A DNA stretch of 64,000 nt from Hibiscus mutabilis (Eukaryota; Streptophyta; Magnoliopsida; Malvales; Malvaceae). Below the pieces are notes generated by a model. The model had not been told where the DNA came from. It did not search any database and saw only the letters and a program-made list of their open reading frames with translations. A program made the translations under genes and the position numbers. The stretch spans positions 23,041,786 through 23,105,785 of the forward strand of contig CM033724.1 in assembly GCA_019671005.1 (NCBI GenBank), written 5' to 3'. Every line of letters starts with the position of its first letter. The first letter of the stretch is position 1. Shown in pieces: positions 33,743-45,547 of the stretch.

Positions 33743-35011
33743 TGTAATACCCCAATATTTGCTTAGTGACTAAAACGTAAAGAGTTAAAGGTTGGTGGTT
33801 TTAGTTTAGTGACTAAAATGTAAATTTTTTTAAAGTTGGATGGCGAAAGTAAAAAGTTGAGAAAAGTTCAGGGACAAAAATGGTAATTTTCCCAAATATT
33901 ATTTATACTCCATAAATGAGTAGTTTATGCCAGTATAAGAATTTTGGTGGGAATCGAATTTTTGGTACGAGATTTGTGTGGAAAGTTATAAAAAGAATAA
34001 GTTTCGGTAATTAGTTCGAATGATTATTTGACTTCAGAAAACTATGAAAATTTTCTGAAAGTCTTAGGAAGACTTGAAGAATATGATATTATGGTTTTTG
34101 AATCGTTTTTGTTCGATTTAAATTTGATTCTATGCAGTATTTGGTGTAGTAGATGGAAATGGCAATTTTGAAGACAAGTTGTTTCATTAATTGCAAAATG
34201 GTCATTTTACCTATACTTTTTGAATATATTTGATCATGGAAAAAAAGATTGCACATGTGGCAACATACTATTGGTTATAATTCAAGGACAAAATAGTCAT
34301 TTGACTATTAAAAGGATTTTTATTTTAAATAAGGTGGATTATATGCCATTTGGCATAAAATAAAGAAATAGAAAAGTTTGGAAAATTCTCTCATCTTTCT
34401 CTCTTAGCCGTGGGGTTCCAAGAAAAGGGTAAGAAAGTTTCATTTCAATTTTTAAGCTTATTGAATTGGATTTGACGTTTAGATATGAAATAAGAAATTG
34501 TTCTTCATTGAATTCTCTATCATTTGGTATAAGTTTTACTTGGTTTCCATGCTCCTAAGTTGATATTGATGATTAGGGTGGATGAAGGACATGTTGGAAT
34601 CTTATGTTTTAAGGGTTGTTCATGTTGGAAATGAGGTTGAGATGTTGTTTTTATGCTTAAAGTGATGAAAATCCTATGAAAAATGGTTGAGTGACCATTC
34701 GGATAAGTGAAGAAATTAAGGGGAAATATTGCAAAAATTATTTTGATGATGGAAATGATAAGAATGATATTTTACATGCTTGATTTTGTTATTTGGAAAA
34801 AGAAATGTTCATGTTCTTGAAAATAAGAATTAGGGTTTATGCTAAAGTTTAGAATTTTAGGACATGATTGAAGGAAGGTTGGCTTTATGTGTTGGTACGG
34901 TAAATTAAAAATTTTAAATTACCCTAGTTTTTTATTAAAAGCTATTTTTTAAAAAAACTGTGACATCTTTGACTCGTGTTTGGTGTACGAATACGGGAAG
35001 GGGGTGTTACA
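33743..35011 (+). repeat. 5' LTR of the plus-strand chromovirus (1,269 bp)
   Basis: Begins TGTAATACCCCAATA and ends GGGGGTGTTACA. Its start resembles that of the 4.35-kb LTR at 7840. It is much shorter than its relatives here and lacks the conserved palindromic motif, which suggests an internal deletion or a different subfamily. Confidence 0.87.
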
Positions 35012-35016
35012 TTTAT

Positions 35017-35028
35017 TGGTATCAGAGC
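35017..35028 (+). other. Primer-binding site, initiator tRNA-Met type
   Basis: TGGTATCAGAGC lies 5 bp after the LTR end. This is the standard tRNA-Met primer complement of plant chromoviruses. Confidence 0.85.
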
Positions 35029-35175
35029 TACAAGTTTAGTTAGTTCTGGAGTTAATTTGAACTCGATAAAAGTGTCAAATTGTGTACATGCCACTAGGAT
35101 GTCGTATTTACTTGAAAATGATACTTTTTTATTGATGCAATTGCTTATTAGTTTAAGTATATGTTATGAGTAGAG

Positions 35176-35815
35176 ATGTCGAAGGAAATTGGATCTCGAC
35201 ATGCTACTCAACAAGTGGGGCCCGAGAATGCTCCAGAGGTCGGGGAGGAAGTACAGCAGCCTGTACAACAGGAGACTGGTGCATCTGTACAGGAAATGCC
35301 GGTGCAAGATCGGGGTACATTTCTGCAAGCCCTGGACGCGATAATTAATAGACCTCCTCGAGTTTCCGTTCTTAAAGAGTTAAAGAAACTGTACGCTCCT
35401 GATTTTTGGGGCGACATTGATGGAGATCCTATGTCGGCAGATTTTTGGTTGAATTACATACAAACAATGTTGGCTCAGATTGAGTGTGATGATTGAGGAA
35501 AGCTGGAAGGAGTTATTTCCTTATTGAGAAAGCAAGCACTAGTATGGTGGAATAATGTCACTGCTCGTGTATGTGAAAAAGTGAATTGACAGTTTTTCCT
35601 CATTGAGTTTAGGAGGAAATATATTGGAGATGTATTCATTTGAGAAATGAGACAGCAGCTCTTGGACCTTAAACAGGGAGATTGCTCGGTATATGAATAC
35701 GAGTGTGAGTTTAACAGATTATGTAAATTTGCCTCTGAATTACTTCCGAATGAGAGAGCCATCACTGACAATTTTATAAATGGATTGAATTCTCGATATC
35801 AAGAGGTATTGGTAG
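35176..35815 (+). pseudogene. Chromovirus gag, N-terminal part
   Basis: Starts at ATG 35176 (MSKEIGSRHATQQ). It runs through a Gln/Glu-rich leader to FLQALDAIINRPPRVSVL, KLYAPDFWGD and WLNYIQTML, has a stop at 35494, then RKQALVWWNNV, a stop, EFRRKYIG, YEYECEFNRLCKFA and NFINGLNSRYQEVL. This is the retrotrans_gag capsid. The coding sequence is interrupted at 35815 by the Tat element and resumes at 53675. Confidence 0.88.
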
Positions 35816-36246
35816 TGTAATCACTCATTTTCACTTGTAAATATATTAATATTGCATGTATATTTATTATATGTATGTTACTAATATAAGGTGGTGTGTG
35901 CATGTATAAGCTATGTATACGTATTAGGGGTGTATGTATGTCGCGTATGTATCTAGAGTATGAGCGTATTTGATTAATATATAGATGTTATGTTAATTAT
36001 ATGTATGATTATACGTACGTATACTAGAATATTATATTAATTAATGATTGTATAATATAAGTATACATTTTCGTATGTATATGTATTGCTGTTATAATTA
36101 TATTATTATTATTATTGGGCTGACAAAATGAAAAGAATTAAATATATTAAACCCAAATAAATTTACAGTCCAAGTCCAAGTCCAATTACAAGGCCCGGTT
36201 GGCCCAAATCTAAATCTTATCTAATTACAATGTGCAGGTAACTGTG

Positions 36247-36277
36247 GGCCGTTGGATCAAGATCTGATCCAATGGCC
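36247..36277. repeat. LTR palindrome 1, 5' copy
   Basis: Arms GGCCGTTGGATCA and TGATCCAATGGCC surround AGATC; 12 of 13 positions pair. The 3' LTR counterpart (51268-51295) has changed arms that still pair. Confidence 0.85.
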
Positions 36278-36502
36278 ACGATGCAACCAGGAAGTCAAAA
36301 ATATCTTCCAGGCGCGTGTTCCACACGTATGGACCGTTCGAGTGCCACGCGCGCGTGTGGTCCACGCACGGACGCTTTAACATCCCACGCGCGCGTAAGA
36401 TCCACGCGTTCTGACTCCTCGACTGCGGAGCTCCACGTGGCAAAATCTGAAGCCGTCTCATCAAATCGAGGCTTCATCCAGGCCGATCGTTCTTCAAGCC
36501 AT

Positions 36503-36538
36503 CTCGACCGTTAGATCAGATCTGATCTAACGGCCGAG
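36503..36538. repeat. LTR palindrome 2, 5' copy (36 bp)
   Basis: Two 18-bp halves centred on AGATCT pair at 17 of 18 positions. Identical in the 3' LTR at 51521-51556. Confidence 0.88.
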
Positions 36539-38651
36539 AACGTGTCTAACCTCTGGCAGAATGTCCATATCGCCACCGCGCCGATATTTAGTCCCCGTGC
36601 TCAGAACATGCCCAAGATAACAAGCAAAATTGTCTGTCCAGTTCAGATCTGAAAAAAGCAAGATGCAACTTGCAACAAAACAGAGACAATAATATATATG
36701 AAACGGGAACTTTTGTAACGGGAAGAAGAACGGGAGGTAAAAAAAAGAGAGACCAGAGACCTTGTAATACAAAAATCAGAAAGTTGTAAACATCCAAGTA
36801 AATCGAAAGACAGTCCAGTGGTAAATACTTGTCTCTTTTTCTTACTTATTTTCTTTACATGCATATACAAAAAAAAACAGAAACAAAAAAAGGAGAGTAG
36901 TCTTACCGGCGTTGTTTGTGGGTCTTCCCTTCCTCAGTGATAAGCCTTTCGGCTTCTACAAGCCAGATCTGGTGAACTAAAGGGAGGAGAAGACCCTTTG
37001 TAGTTTTGTTTTGGTCTAAAAATATATATTTTTGGTTCGTATTTCCTAGATCTAGGGCGAATAGAGGTATATCCTCTGAATCCAACCTAGGATTCGTATT
37101 GAGGACAAAAAAAGGGTTGTTTTGGTGTATTTTGGAGGCTCGCCGGCGCTGATTAGCGGCGGCCGGCGGCGGAGAATACGGCGGCCGGCCGCCAGATTCT
37201 GGGTTTCAGAAGAACAAGGGAGAGAAAAATGAAGAACATGGTTCTTGTAAAAACCAGAAAATGAAACAAATGGCTAAAATTTTGATTTCGGCCTAAAAAG
37301 AGGGTTTATATAGGCGTTATTATTTTACTAAATGGGTAAATTACACACTTAATCCCACCGCGTTTTCAATATTTTCGTTTTTGTCTCGCCGCATGGTATA
37401 ATCACAATCCCGGTCCCTCTGATATTTCAAAAGTTTACAATCTAGTCCCTAAATTACACCGAATCAGTTTCTGAATGGTAAAATTACACCCTTAACCATC
37501 CCGCGTTTTTGAATTTTTCATTTTGGGTTTGCCCCTTGGTCTAATTACAATTCTGGTCCTTTTAGGTTTTGTTTGTTTCGCAATTTCGTCCCTAAATTAC
37601 ATATTATTATTCTTTAATTTCTGCCACTGACTTTTATTTTTCTTTCATTTCAGTCCTGTTTTCTTTTTAAATATTCATGTTCGTATTATAATCGTATATA
37701 TTGATATTCTATTATTTTATTTTATGTCCCTCATATATGACTTGTATTTTATGTTTATATGTATATGTGTGTTAAGCTTATAATAGTCATGTTTTTTTTA
37801 TCAGGTTATTCGTATTAAAGCATGTTATATTCTATTTGACTCGTAAAACAACATGTTTTTGTATTTTTGTATGTATTGTATGTTTTCTTGACTTTTAGGT
37901 TACGTATTAGTGTCTTCTTTGTTCATATATGTTGAAATATGTTTTATTAATAGCATGTATGTCTTTTTAAATATTTGTTCGTCTACATATAACGTAATTA
38001 TTCATGCATTGTTGTTCTAACTTGTTAAAGTTGTTTTTATTTATCATTTAGAATAATATGTATATATTCATGCTTTAATCTAGTATATCATTTATTAGAT
38101 TAGTATCTTATTATGTGAATATTTACTGTCTTTAAATTATCTGTCATGCTTTATGTTTTTGTCACTAAGATTGCATATGATTTATAACTTGTTAATACGG
38201 TGTCCTTTTATCCGAGCGTAAACGGGGCCAGTATCAAGCGTAGTGATAGTGGTTGGGCGTTTATTCTCGGGTAACGGGACCCTTAAAATATATTCGCAAT
38301 TATGACCGAATTTTAAAATAATCGTCACTTTAATCCGGAAAATCCAATATTAATAAAGCGGTAATTATTAAAGTACCAATTTTTGGGCGGTGTGGGGGTG
38401 CTAATCCTTCCCCATCCGTAACCGACTCCCGAAACCCTGTCTTTTTGAATCTCGGTTTTATGGTGTCCGCCTACCTAAGTGGTGGCGGTGGCGACTCCAT
38501 TTTTTAAAATGCGGTTTTTTAAAACCCCACGGAATAAATATTTTATATCCAAAAAAAAATCACAAACACCTCTCAACACCTTTCAAAAACACCTTTCCAA
38601 AAAGCCTCGTTTTTATTTTAGCGATAAAAAGCAAAAGGACATCGCTACAGA

Positions 38652-38669
38652 TGGCGACTCTGCTGGGGA
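38652..38669 (+). other. Primer-binding site of the Tat element (tRNA-Arg type)
   Basis: TGGCGACTCTGCTGGGGA starts two bases after the LTR end, the primer complement known for Tat/Ogre elements. A partial look-alike, GGTGGCGACTCC, lies inside the LTR near 38490 and again near 53510. Confidence 0.85.
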
Positions 38670-39335
38670 CATTTTTGTTTTTTCGAAAAAAACAAATGAG
38701 AGTCAAGCTTTTAAAATAATTACCGCTTTACTAATATTGGAAATTCCGGATTAAAGTGACTATTAAATTAACATTCGGTCATAATTGCGCGTTTATTTTA
38801 ACGCATTTAAAATATGGCATATAAACCCGTTTTTTAAGTGGGGGGAAAACGCTAATGCTTTCGTGGAGATATCGTTCTCCTGTATGGGCCTAGCAAGTAC
38901 CTTCGGGGCTCGAGTACCTTATGCTTTCGTAAGGATATCGTTCCTTCGTACGGGCATAAGCGAATGGGTCCCCCTGAATTGAACCCGGTTGAAAGGAGCC
39001 TATAATGGGTGATGATCGAGGGCCTTGCTACTCTTAGTAGAGGACAGCAAGGACAATTCGGGTACCTTCTAGAACCAAGACTGCATGTAGAGAATACATA
39101 GAAACCTACCCATTTAGAGCCATGCGGATAACCTTAGGTTTTAGACGGGATAAATAGGGTTGTTTTGTGTGTTTATTCTGTTTATTTTTGTCCTTTTATT
39201 TTTATATTTATTAATTATATCTGGTATTGACTTGTTCTCTTTTCGTTTTTTGTTTTTTTTTCTCATACATCATTGCATTTGCATCACATAAAGGTACTGG
39301 ATCAAGTGGTTTGCCTGATCAGAAAGTCTTTCACC
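38670..39335 (+). other. Tat element leader (5' untranslated region)
   Basis: Non-coding sequence between the primer-binding site and ORF1. A phrase TATGCTTTCGT(A/G)(A/G)(A/G)GATATCGTTC-like occurs twice (about 38855 and 38918), a short direct repeat. Confidence 0.6.
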
Positions 39336-41474
39336 ATGGAAAAAAGGTGTCTTAGGAAAGAAGAGCTTAATTTGTCAGTCAGACATTGGTCAGAAGTCAA
39401 TCAGAAAATCCAAGGGGACAGTTTGCCGAACGAACGCGTAATAGCAGGATACACTTATGTGAGTCTCCAACAAAATGACTTATGGGATCTTCAAAACATT
39501 TGGGAAAGATGGGACCGAAGACTACAAGACTTGTTCGCAATAGTTATGGCGACATCGCATACAGTTGTTATATGTTCGGATTAACCAGCCCCTACTCCGA
39601 GCTATAGTCCGATTCGGAATCCGCTTTTTTTCGCTTCACCTTCAATAGGCAGGACATGATGCCTACGGTAGAAGAATACACTCGCTTTACTTAACCAGAA
39701 AAATATTCGGGAAGATTGGATCTACGCGAAGCCTCCAAGGAATCAGAATTACACTGCGAAACTCAAAACCTTTGCGGGAATGAGTGGCGTTTGGGTTAGT
39801 GGCCTCCTTCAAACCGAGGAGATAATACTGATCTTTGCATGGGAAAGTATTCGGGACATCATATCGACACATCCGCACGAGGCAAAGAAAATGGACTTAT
39901 TCGCTTTAGGAATATATGGCTTGGTGATCTTTCCCAGAGTACTCGGGAACATTGACATAGCCATTCTAGATTTGTTTGAGCGGGTGAAACGGAAAGCAAA
40001 CCCAGTACCAGCAATCTTGGTCGAGACTTTCTTTTCCTTAAATGCTAGCCGGAAACATGAAGAAGGACGTTTTCGAGGCTGCGCACAGCTATTACAAGTA
40101 TGGATTCAGAGTCACATGTGGAAGACGCCGACGCGGGTCCTGCCGGGGATATCCTTTCAAGGTTTTTCGCCTTTACGAGAATACTTAGCAAAGGAATGGC
40201 GAGAGGATTTGAAAACAAAAATGTGGACCAATTTCTTCAGGAACATTCAAGATGAAGACATAGCATGGAGGGTCCCATGGCTCGGTAAAGTTAATTATTT
40301 TCTATACAGTTGTGGTGACTTCAACTGGCTGATGATGTTGGGATTGCATGGAGGGATCGCTTGTGCCCCGCTTTTAGTGTCTCGGCAGTTCGGATCGCGA
40401 CAGTTCATTCCCAATACCGCCGGATTAAGCCAAACTGAATTTCTTTTCAAAGGAGAGTTCAAAGGAAAAATTTAGACCATTATGAGGGCCTGGGATCATT
40501 GTTATCGGATCAGGGTGGAAGGAGATACCGAGCACATGACTACCCCAGATTACGATCTTTGGAGACGTTTGAGGGTTAATAATGTGATTCCTGAATCTGA
40601 TCAAGGACCAGCAGTGTCACTCGAAGAGCTTACAAGGGTGGTACCGTCCGAAGCCGACATCTTAAGGAGTGAACTCGAGGAAGTTAAAAAGAAAATGGAT
40701 ATCCAACAGACCCAACATGCGAGCGAGCTCTATAAGGCAAGTTTAGAAGTTGATGAGCGAGACGGGATCATTAGGCAATTGAAGAAATTAAATGCAGATT
40801 TGAGCGACAAGAATACTCTTTATCAAAAAGATGCCCTTCTATTACAAGCAAAAATACAGAAAGCCGGCCGGAGTCAGTTCATAGCTGTGGAAAGAGAAAG
40901 AATGAACGGCATCCGTTTGGTGGAAGAAGAACGAGAAATTAACAAAAGAGCGATCGAGAAAGAGATTGAAAGCTGCCGTTTGGCTATGGAGGAGGAAAAA
41001 CGGTCCGCCAAGAAGGCCATTGATCAAGAGAAAGAAAGATTCAGACAAGAAATCAGCAAGGGAAAACAAGCTGTCCATCATGAGAGAGAAAGTGTCGCCG
41101 TATGGAAAAGAAAATCCATGAGTAGTCGAAATAGACTATTAGAGATGCAGAAATTGTACGATGACACTATTCAAAGGTTGGGGCAAAGCCAAAGTCAAAA
41201 TGATGAATTAAAAGGAAAGATGGCGGAAGTCGAACACTCACTTGAATGTATTGCCCTTGAGAATAACTTCATTGAGCTGCGAGGGGAAAGAGAACGCGAA
41301 GTGGGTGTGTTACAAGCACGAATCGGGTCCTCGAAGCAATTGTGGAGGATTACAAGGAAAGAATTAATGTGTTCGAGGAAGCTGCAGCGGGGAGGGGACA
41401 CCTATTGGCGCGGAAGAGATTACGCGACGCTGCTCGAATGGTACAGATGTAAAACCAAGATTACGCAAACCTAA
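39336..41474 (+). pseudogene. Tat ORF1 (DUF7745-like domain plus long coiled coil), decayed
   Basis: Start ATG 39336 is chosen because MEKRCLRKEEL matches the N-terminal pattern of Tat ORF1. All three blocks (39336-39584, 39780-40475, 40482-41474) are in one frame. A stop at 39582, two compensating shifts near 39640-39700 and a stop at 40473 interrupt it. Conserved words: FALGIYGLVIFPRVLGNID, GRFRGCAQLL, CGDFNWLMMLG, SRQFIPNT. The second half is a highly charged E/K/R heptad-rich coiled coil of about 250 residues. This ORF is specific to the Tat/Ogre lineage and its function is not established. Confidence 0.88.
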
Positions 41475-41924
41475 TGGTGGACATACACAGTGAGTCGCCG
41501 GACATGTAAATGATTTAGCTGTCGAGGCTGAGACACTCCGACCTTTTATAGCCCCGGGAATGGAAGAAGCTCCTAGGTTCCTCAAGCTGCTCAGGGCAAT
41601 TGGAAAATTAGGAGATAGAGCTAGAGTCTATCTATAGGACTCTGTGTTGTAATTAGATCTTTTGTACTAGGGATCTTTACTTTGTAACACAAACTTTGTT
41701 GTAATCAAGACCCTTTAATTCCCGTGGAAGTAGTTCAAAAGGGTGATTACCAAATGAATCATACCTTATCTGCATACATTCTTGCATTTGCATCATAACA
41801 TTCGCATCATTGTACATGCATTTATTTTTTGCAACCATATTAACAATATGAATATTGTGGCGTTGTGTGTAGTAAACCCGCAATCATTCATCACCTATAT
41901 TTTACCCGGCTACAAAGAAAGCTC

Positions 41925-43600
41925 ATGGAAGAAAGGATAATTAGTCTAGAAAGAGGGCAAAGAGAGCTCGAGACAAGGCTAGAAGAGGCCCAGAGAAGCC
42001 TTAGTGATCAGATTGCGCAATCGCAAACATCTATAGTATCTGACATAACCGCATTGCTGGCAAAAAGTCTTGGAAAAAGAGTAGAAGGAGAAAATGTTCC
42101 AGAGCTAGAAGGTACCCCGACTCACTACAAGGTTCAACCAACTGCACCAAACCAGGCTAGGAAAGTGTATATTGACCCTGCAGGAATATCTTCTAGCTTT
42201 TAAGTAGGGGCACCTGAGACTCAACCCCTCGATACTGAAGCACTTTATGAAGAAGAAGTACCGGACCTGAACATGGTCGAAAGAATCAGGAATGAGGTAG
42301 AAAAAAAGTGGGAAGAAAGATTTCGCCTCATGGAGGAAAAATTTAAAGCGTTACAATCAAATGAAGAATCAGGAAATGACGCTAGTGACCTAAGTCTGGT
42401 ATCTGATCTTGTCCTGCCGCCAAAATTCAAAACGCCAGAGTTCGATAAATATGATGGAACCACATGTCCTTCTGCACACATAACGATGTATTGTAGAAAA
42501 ATGGCGGCTTACCATAAAGATGAAAAGCTACCGATCCATTGTTTCGGGATAGTCTAATCGAGCGGCGTTACGTTGGTATACTCGGTTAAGCAAAGCGAAT
42601 GTTAAAACATGGAAAGATCTGTCTAAAGCATTTCTTGAGCAATACAAACATGTATGAGACATGATCCCTAGCAGAATTATGTTAGAAAAATGGGGCGAAG
42701 TCCAATGAAAGCTGCGACAATATGCCCAAAGGTGGAGAGAAGTGGCCGCCCAAATCCATCCACCTATCCCGGAGCATGAAATCACGCCATTATTTGTCAA
42801 TACTCTGAAAGGGGCACTCTTTGATCGCCTCATTAATAACACAACACAGTGTTTTGCCGACTTGATCAGGACTGGGGAGTCTCTCGAACTAGCAATTAAG
42901 AGCGGCAGAATTGATGGTGGGGAAGGGTCTCGAAAGTATAACAAGAGAAATGAAGTAAACACCACCAGCACCTATACCGCCCCGAAGAACTTCACAGTCT
43001 CACAGCCACAAGCACCTGTGGGAAAAACACAAAAACAAAATCAAAGAGATGAGAGAGTTACTTAAAAGAGAAAGAGAGGAGAACTTTCACTCCCTACTGT
43101 TTCATACTCAGAATCTGTATTCCCGGTTGTATGAAGCGGACTGGTCCGACCATACATCGTTACTCATGTCAATCCGCCCTTCCCGCCTTGGTATAATCCA
43201 AGCGCGCATTGCGACTATCACGGGCGGTACCCTGGACATCCCATCGAGAACTGTCTTGCCTTCAAAAAGCTTGCAGAACTTAATCGATTCCGGATATTGA
43301 AGTTTGAAGAGCCAAGTGTAGCCAACAACCCATTTGCCTAATCATGGGAGCAGAGGGGTAAATGTCATAGAAGAATGCTTTACCGGGAGGATAAAGGATG
43401 ACGTGTCGAAATCAAGTCTCCTTTACGGTGGGTATTTCAACATGATTATGCATGGCTCGTGTGATCAACAAAGGCATGATAATAAGGCGAAGGAATGTGG
43501 AAAGTATTGCGAATTCCATCAGACTGAAGAGCATGATATCCAAGAATGTGACGAGTTCAAGAAATTGGTGCAGAAATTGATGAATGAAAAATAAATAGAA
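41925..43600 (+). pseudogene. Tat gag, decayed
   Basis: Starts ATG 41925 (MEERIISLERGQREL), a coiled-coil leader. After a stop at 42201 it continues with VLPPKFKTPEFDKYDGTTCPSAHI, typical of the Tat capsid start. It is frame-shifted at 42540-42720 and reads on with FVNTLKGALFDRLI and FADLIRTGESLELAI. A Cys/His motif YCEFHQTEEHDIQECDEF near 43510-43560 corresponds to the nucleocapsid-like end. Gag would form the particle shell. At least four frame breaks. Confidence 0.85.
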
Positions 43601-44339
43601 TTCTTTGAGGAGCCCATGGGAAAAAAGGGGTCGGACGTACACATGACGGATAGCCCCAAAACTAGATACTGGGAAGGATAGACTTTTATCATCTCTCCCA
43701 GACGGGGAATGCGGTGTCTCCCAAGGAGAAACCAGCAAAATAAGTCCCAAGATCATCATTTCAAAGCACCATCTCCATTCCCATTCAAAGATATGCGACA
43801 AATTCCACGGAATTATCTTTGTGAATGTGACCATGCCGAGAAAAAAATCAGAACAAGAACAGTAAAAGAGCCTACGCTAGAAGACCAACAAAGCGTAACA
43901 ATGTGAACGTTGGTGAGGCAGGCCATTTTACAAGGAGCGGCCGATGTTATTCCTCCGAGGTTTTGAAAGTGGCTGAAAAAGATAAGGGGAAGAGTACAGC
44001 AGTTAACCCTACACAGATATTTGGAGAAGAACATTCCCCAAATATAAATGAGCAAGAATCGAGGCCCGGGCCAAAGAATTTCTAAAGTTCTTGAGACATA
44101 GTGAGTACAGCATAGTGGAACAACTACGAAAACAACCGGCCAGGATCACAGTGCTGGAATTACTCTTGAGTTCAGAGAAACATCGGGAGACACTATTGAA
44201 AGTGCTGAATCAAACTTTTGTGCCCCAGGACATTTTCAGAACAAACCTGGACATGATTGTGGGGCATATTACGCTTATAATCATATCACATTCGGTGATG
44301 ACGAGATCTGGAGGGAGGAATGGGGTCTACCAAAGCCCT
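43601..44339 (+). pseudogene. Tat gag-protease linker, decayed
   Basis: Short broken frames with SGRCYSSE and LKFLRHSEYSIVEQLRKQPARI, the latter typical of the segment before the protease in Tat polyproteins. No catalytic motif. Confidence 0.65.
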
Positions 44340-44700
44340 TAACATCACTACCCACCGCAAAGGGTATGTATTACAGCGTCTTGATCGACAATGGGTCAGC
44401 ATTGAATGTCTTGCCCATGGTAACCCCGCAAAAATTGCCAATAGATGGTTTGCACCTAAAGCCTTTGCACAACTCGGTAAGAGCCTTTGATGGTACGCAA
44501 AAAGAACAATGGGGAAAATTGAGGTGCCCCTATTGATCGGACCAACGAATATGTGATCGATTTTGTAGTGATGGACATAAAACCATCTTTGTTTGTTTGT
44601 TGGGAAGATCGTGGATCCACTCCGCAGAGTTGTCCCATCATCATTGCATCGAAATTAAAATTTGTAGTTGAAGACAAATTGGTCTGAGAGAGGCGGAGCA
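44340..44700 (+). pseudogene. Tat aspartic protease, decayed
   Basis: Contains VLIDNGSALNVLP with the catalytic Asp (near 44385), then LHNSVRAFDGTQKE, the flap region. Further conserved words are out of frame because of shifts near 44530 and 44600. It would cut the polyprotein; inactive in this copy. Confidence 0.82.
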
Positions 44701-44715
44701 TGAATTTGTTGCTTC

Positions 44716-45335
44716 ATGACATCCGACACCCCCTACATTCAAAATGATGAAGATACTGCAGAATGCTCGTTCCGAGCATTAGAACTAGTAAATGCCACAT
44801 TCGTTTCAGAGGGAAGCCGGATCCCCTACCCCAGGTTATCTAATTGTACCAAGATGACCGTTGCAGAAACTCTGGGCCGAGGAGCTAAAATAGGAAAAGG
44901 GCTGGGGAAGAAATTACAAGGAAACCTGAGACCCAAGAATATGACAACCAAGAAGGATCGTTTCGGGCTGGGTTACCAACCAAGTGTCCAACAGAAGAAA
45001 GAGGAGTATAAGAGGAAGGAAGAACAAAGAAAAGCCAGATCTAAAGGAGAAGACATTCCATGGAGATCGATATCCTTTCCTAGTTTGGAAGCCACTTTTG
45101 TCTCCGGAGGGTTCTACCAGCCAGGTCAAGATATTGGAGAGGCAATGAAGAAAAATGATGAACTTAACCAGGAGGAAGTACTCAGAGAATCATTTGAAGG
45201 GATGTACATCAACATGATAGCTGAAAAGGACCGCGGCAGCAAAATGTTGACCAACATCCGCCCTTGCCATCCCGGGGAAACACTCGATAACTGGAGCTGC
45301 ATTGATCTACCTGTAGTTTTTAGGAATAGATCAGA
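44716..45335 (+). pseudogene. Tat protease-RT linker with G-patch-like segment
   Basis: Open for about 207 codons. Near the middle GRGAKIGKGLGKKLQG and KKDRFGLGYQP resemble a G-patch, a glycine-rich nucleic-acid-binding segment. Then come EGMYINMIAEK and IRPCHPGETLDNW, conserved before the intron in Tat/Ogre elements. The frame ends right at the candidate splice donor. Confidence 0.75.
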
Positions 45336-45547
45336 GTAATGCTCCGAATCAACCTTTTGTTTTTGCCCATAAACAATGGGGATCTCTTGTATGGGGCACC
45401 TATGTTAACTTTTTGATTGAATGAAAATATCCCCACTTTCTTAAAAATGACCAAAGTCTCATTTATTCCATTCATGCATTCTTCATATTCATTCCCTTCA
45501 TGTAAAGCCGTCTCTTTCACAATACAATTCATTTTCATTTAATGCAG
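45336..45547 (+). other. Candidate intron between protease linker and RT (212 bp)
   Basis: Donor GTAATG at 45336 and acceptor TTTAATGCAG ending 45547. The interval is T-rich with stops in the upstream frame. Ogre-type elements are known to carry an intron at this place. No transcript evidence here. Confidence 0.55.

Larger units (their letters stand above)
35816..38649 (+). repeat. 5' LTR of the Tat element (2,834 bp)
   Basis: Starts TGTAATCACTC and ends CATCGCTACA. It differs from the 3' LTR by scattered substitutions and about eighteen short indels, a low divergence by eye. Features shared by both LTRs: two GATC-rich palindromes, a CpG-rich block with CGCGCG runs, a GGC/CCG-rich patch (37140-37200), a TTTATATAGG TATA-like site (about 37306; CTATATAAA on the opposite strand), and an imperfect direct repeat of about 130 bp (about 37334-37600). 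ORFs of 60-100 codons here are chance. Confidence 0.93.

Noticed and set aside
36225..36514. Overlapping 60-80-codon frames on both strands, repeated at 51243-51532
   Set aside because: They sit in the CpG-rich, stop-poor block of the Tat LTR and occur on both strands in both LTRs, so they are compositional.
39585..39780. Programmed frameshift in Tat ORF1
   Set aside because: Two shifts that cancel out plus nearby stops look like decay or sequence error; no slippery heptamer-structure arrangement seen.
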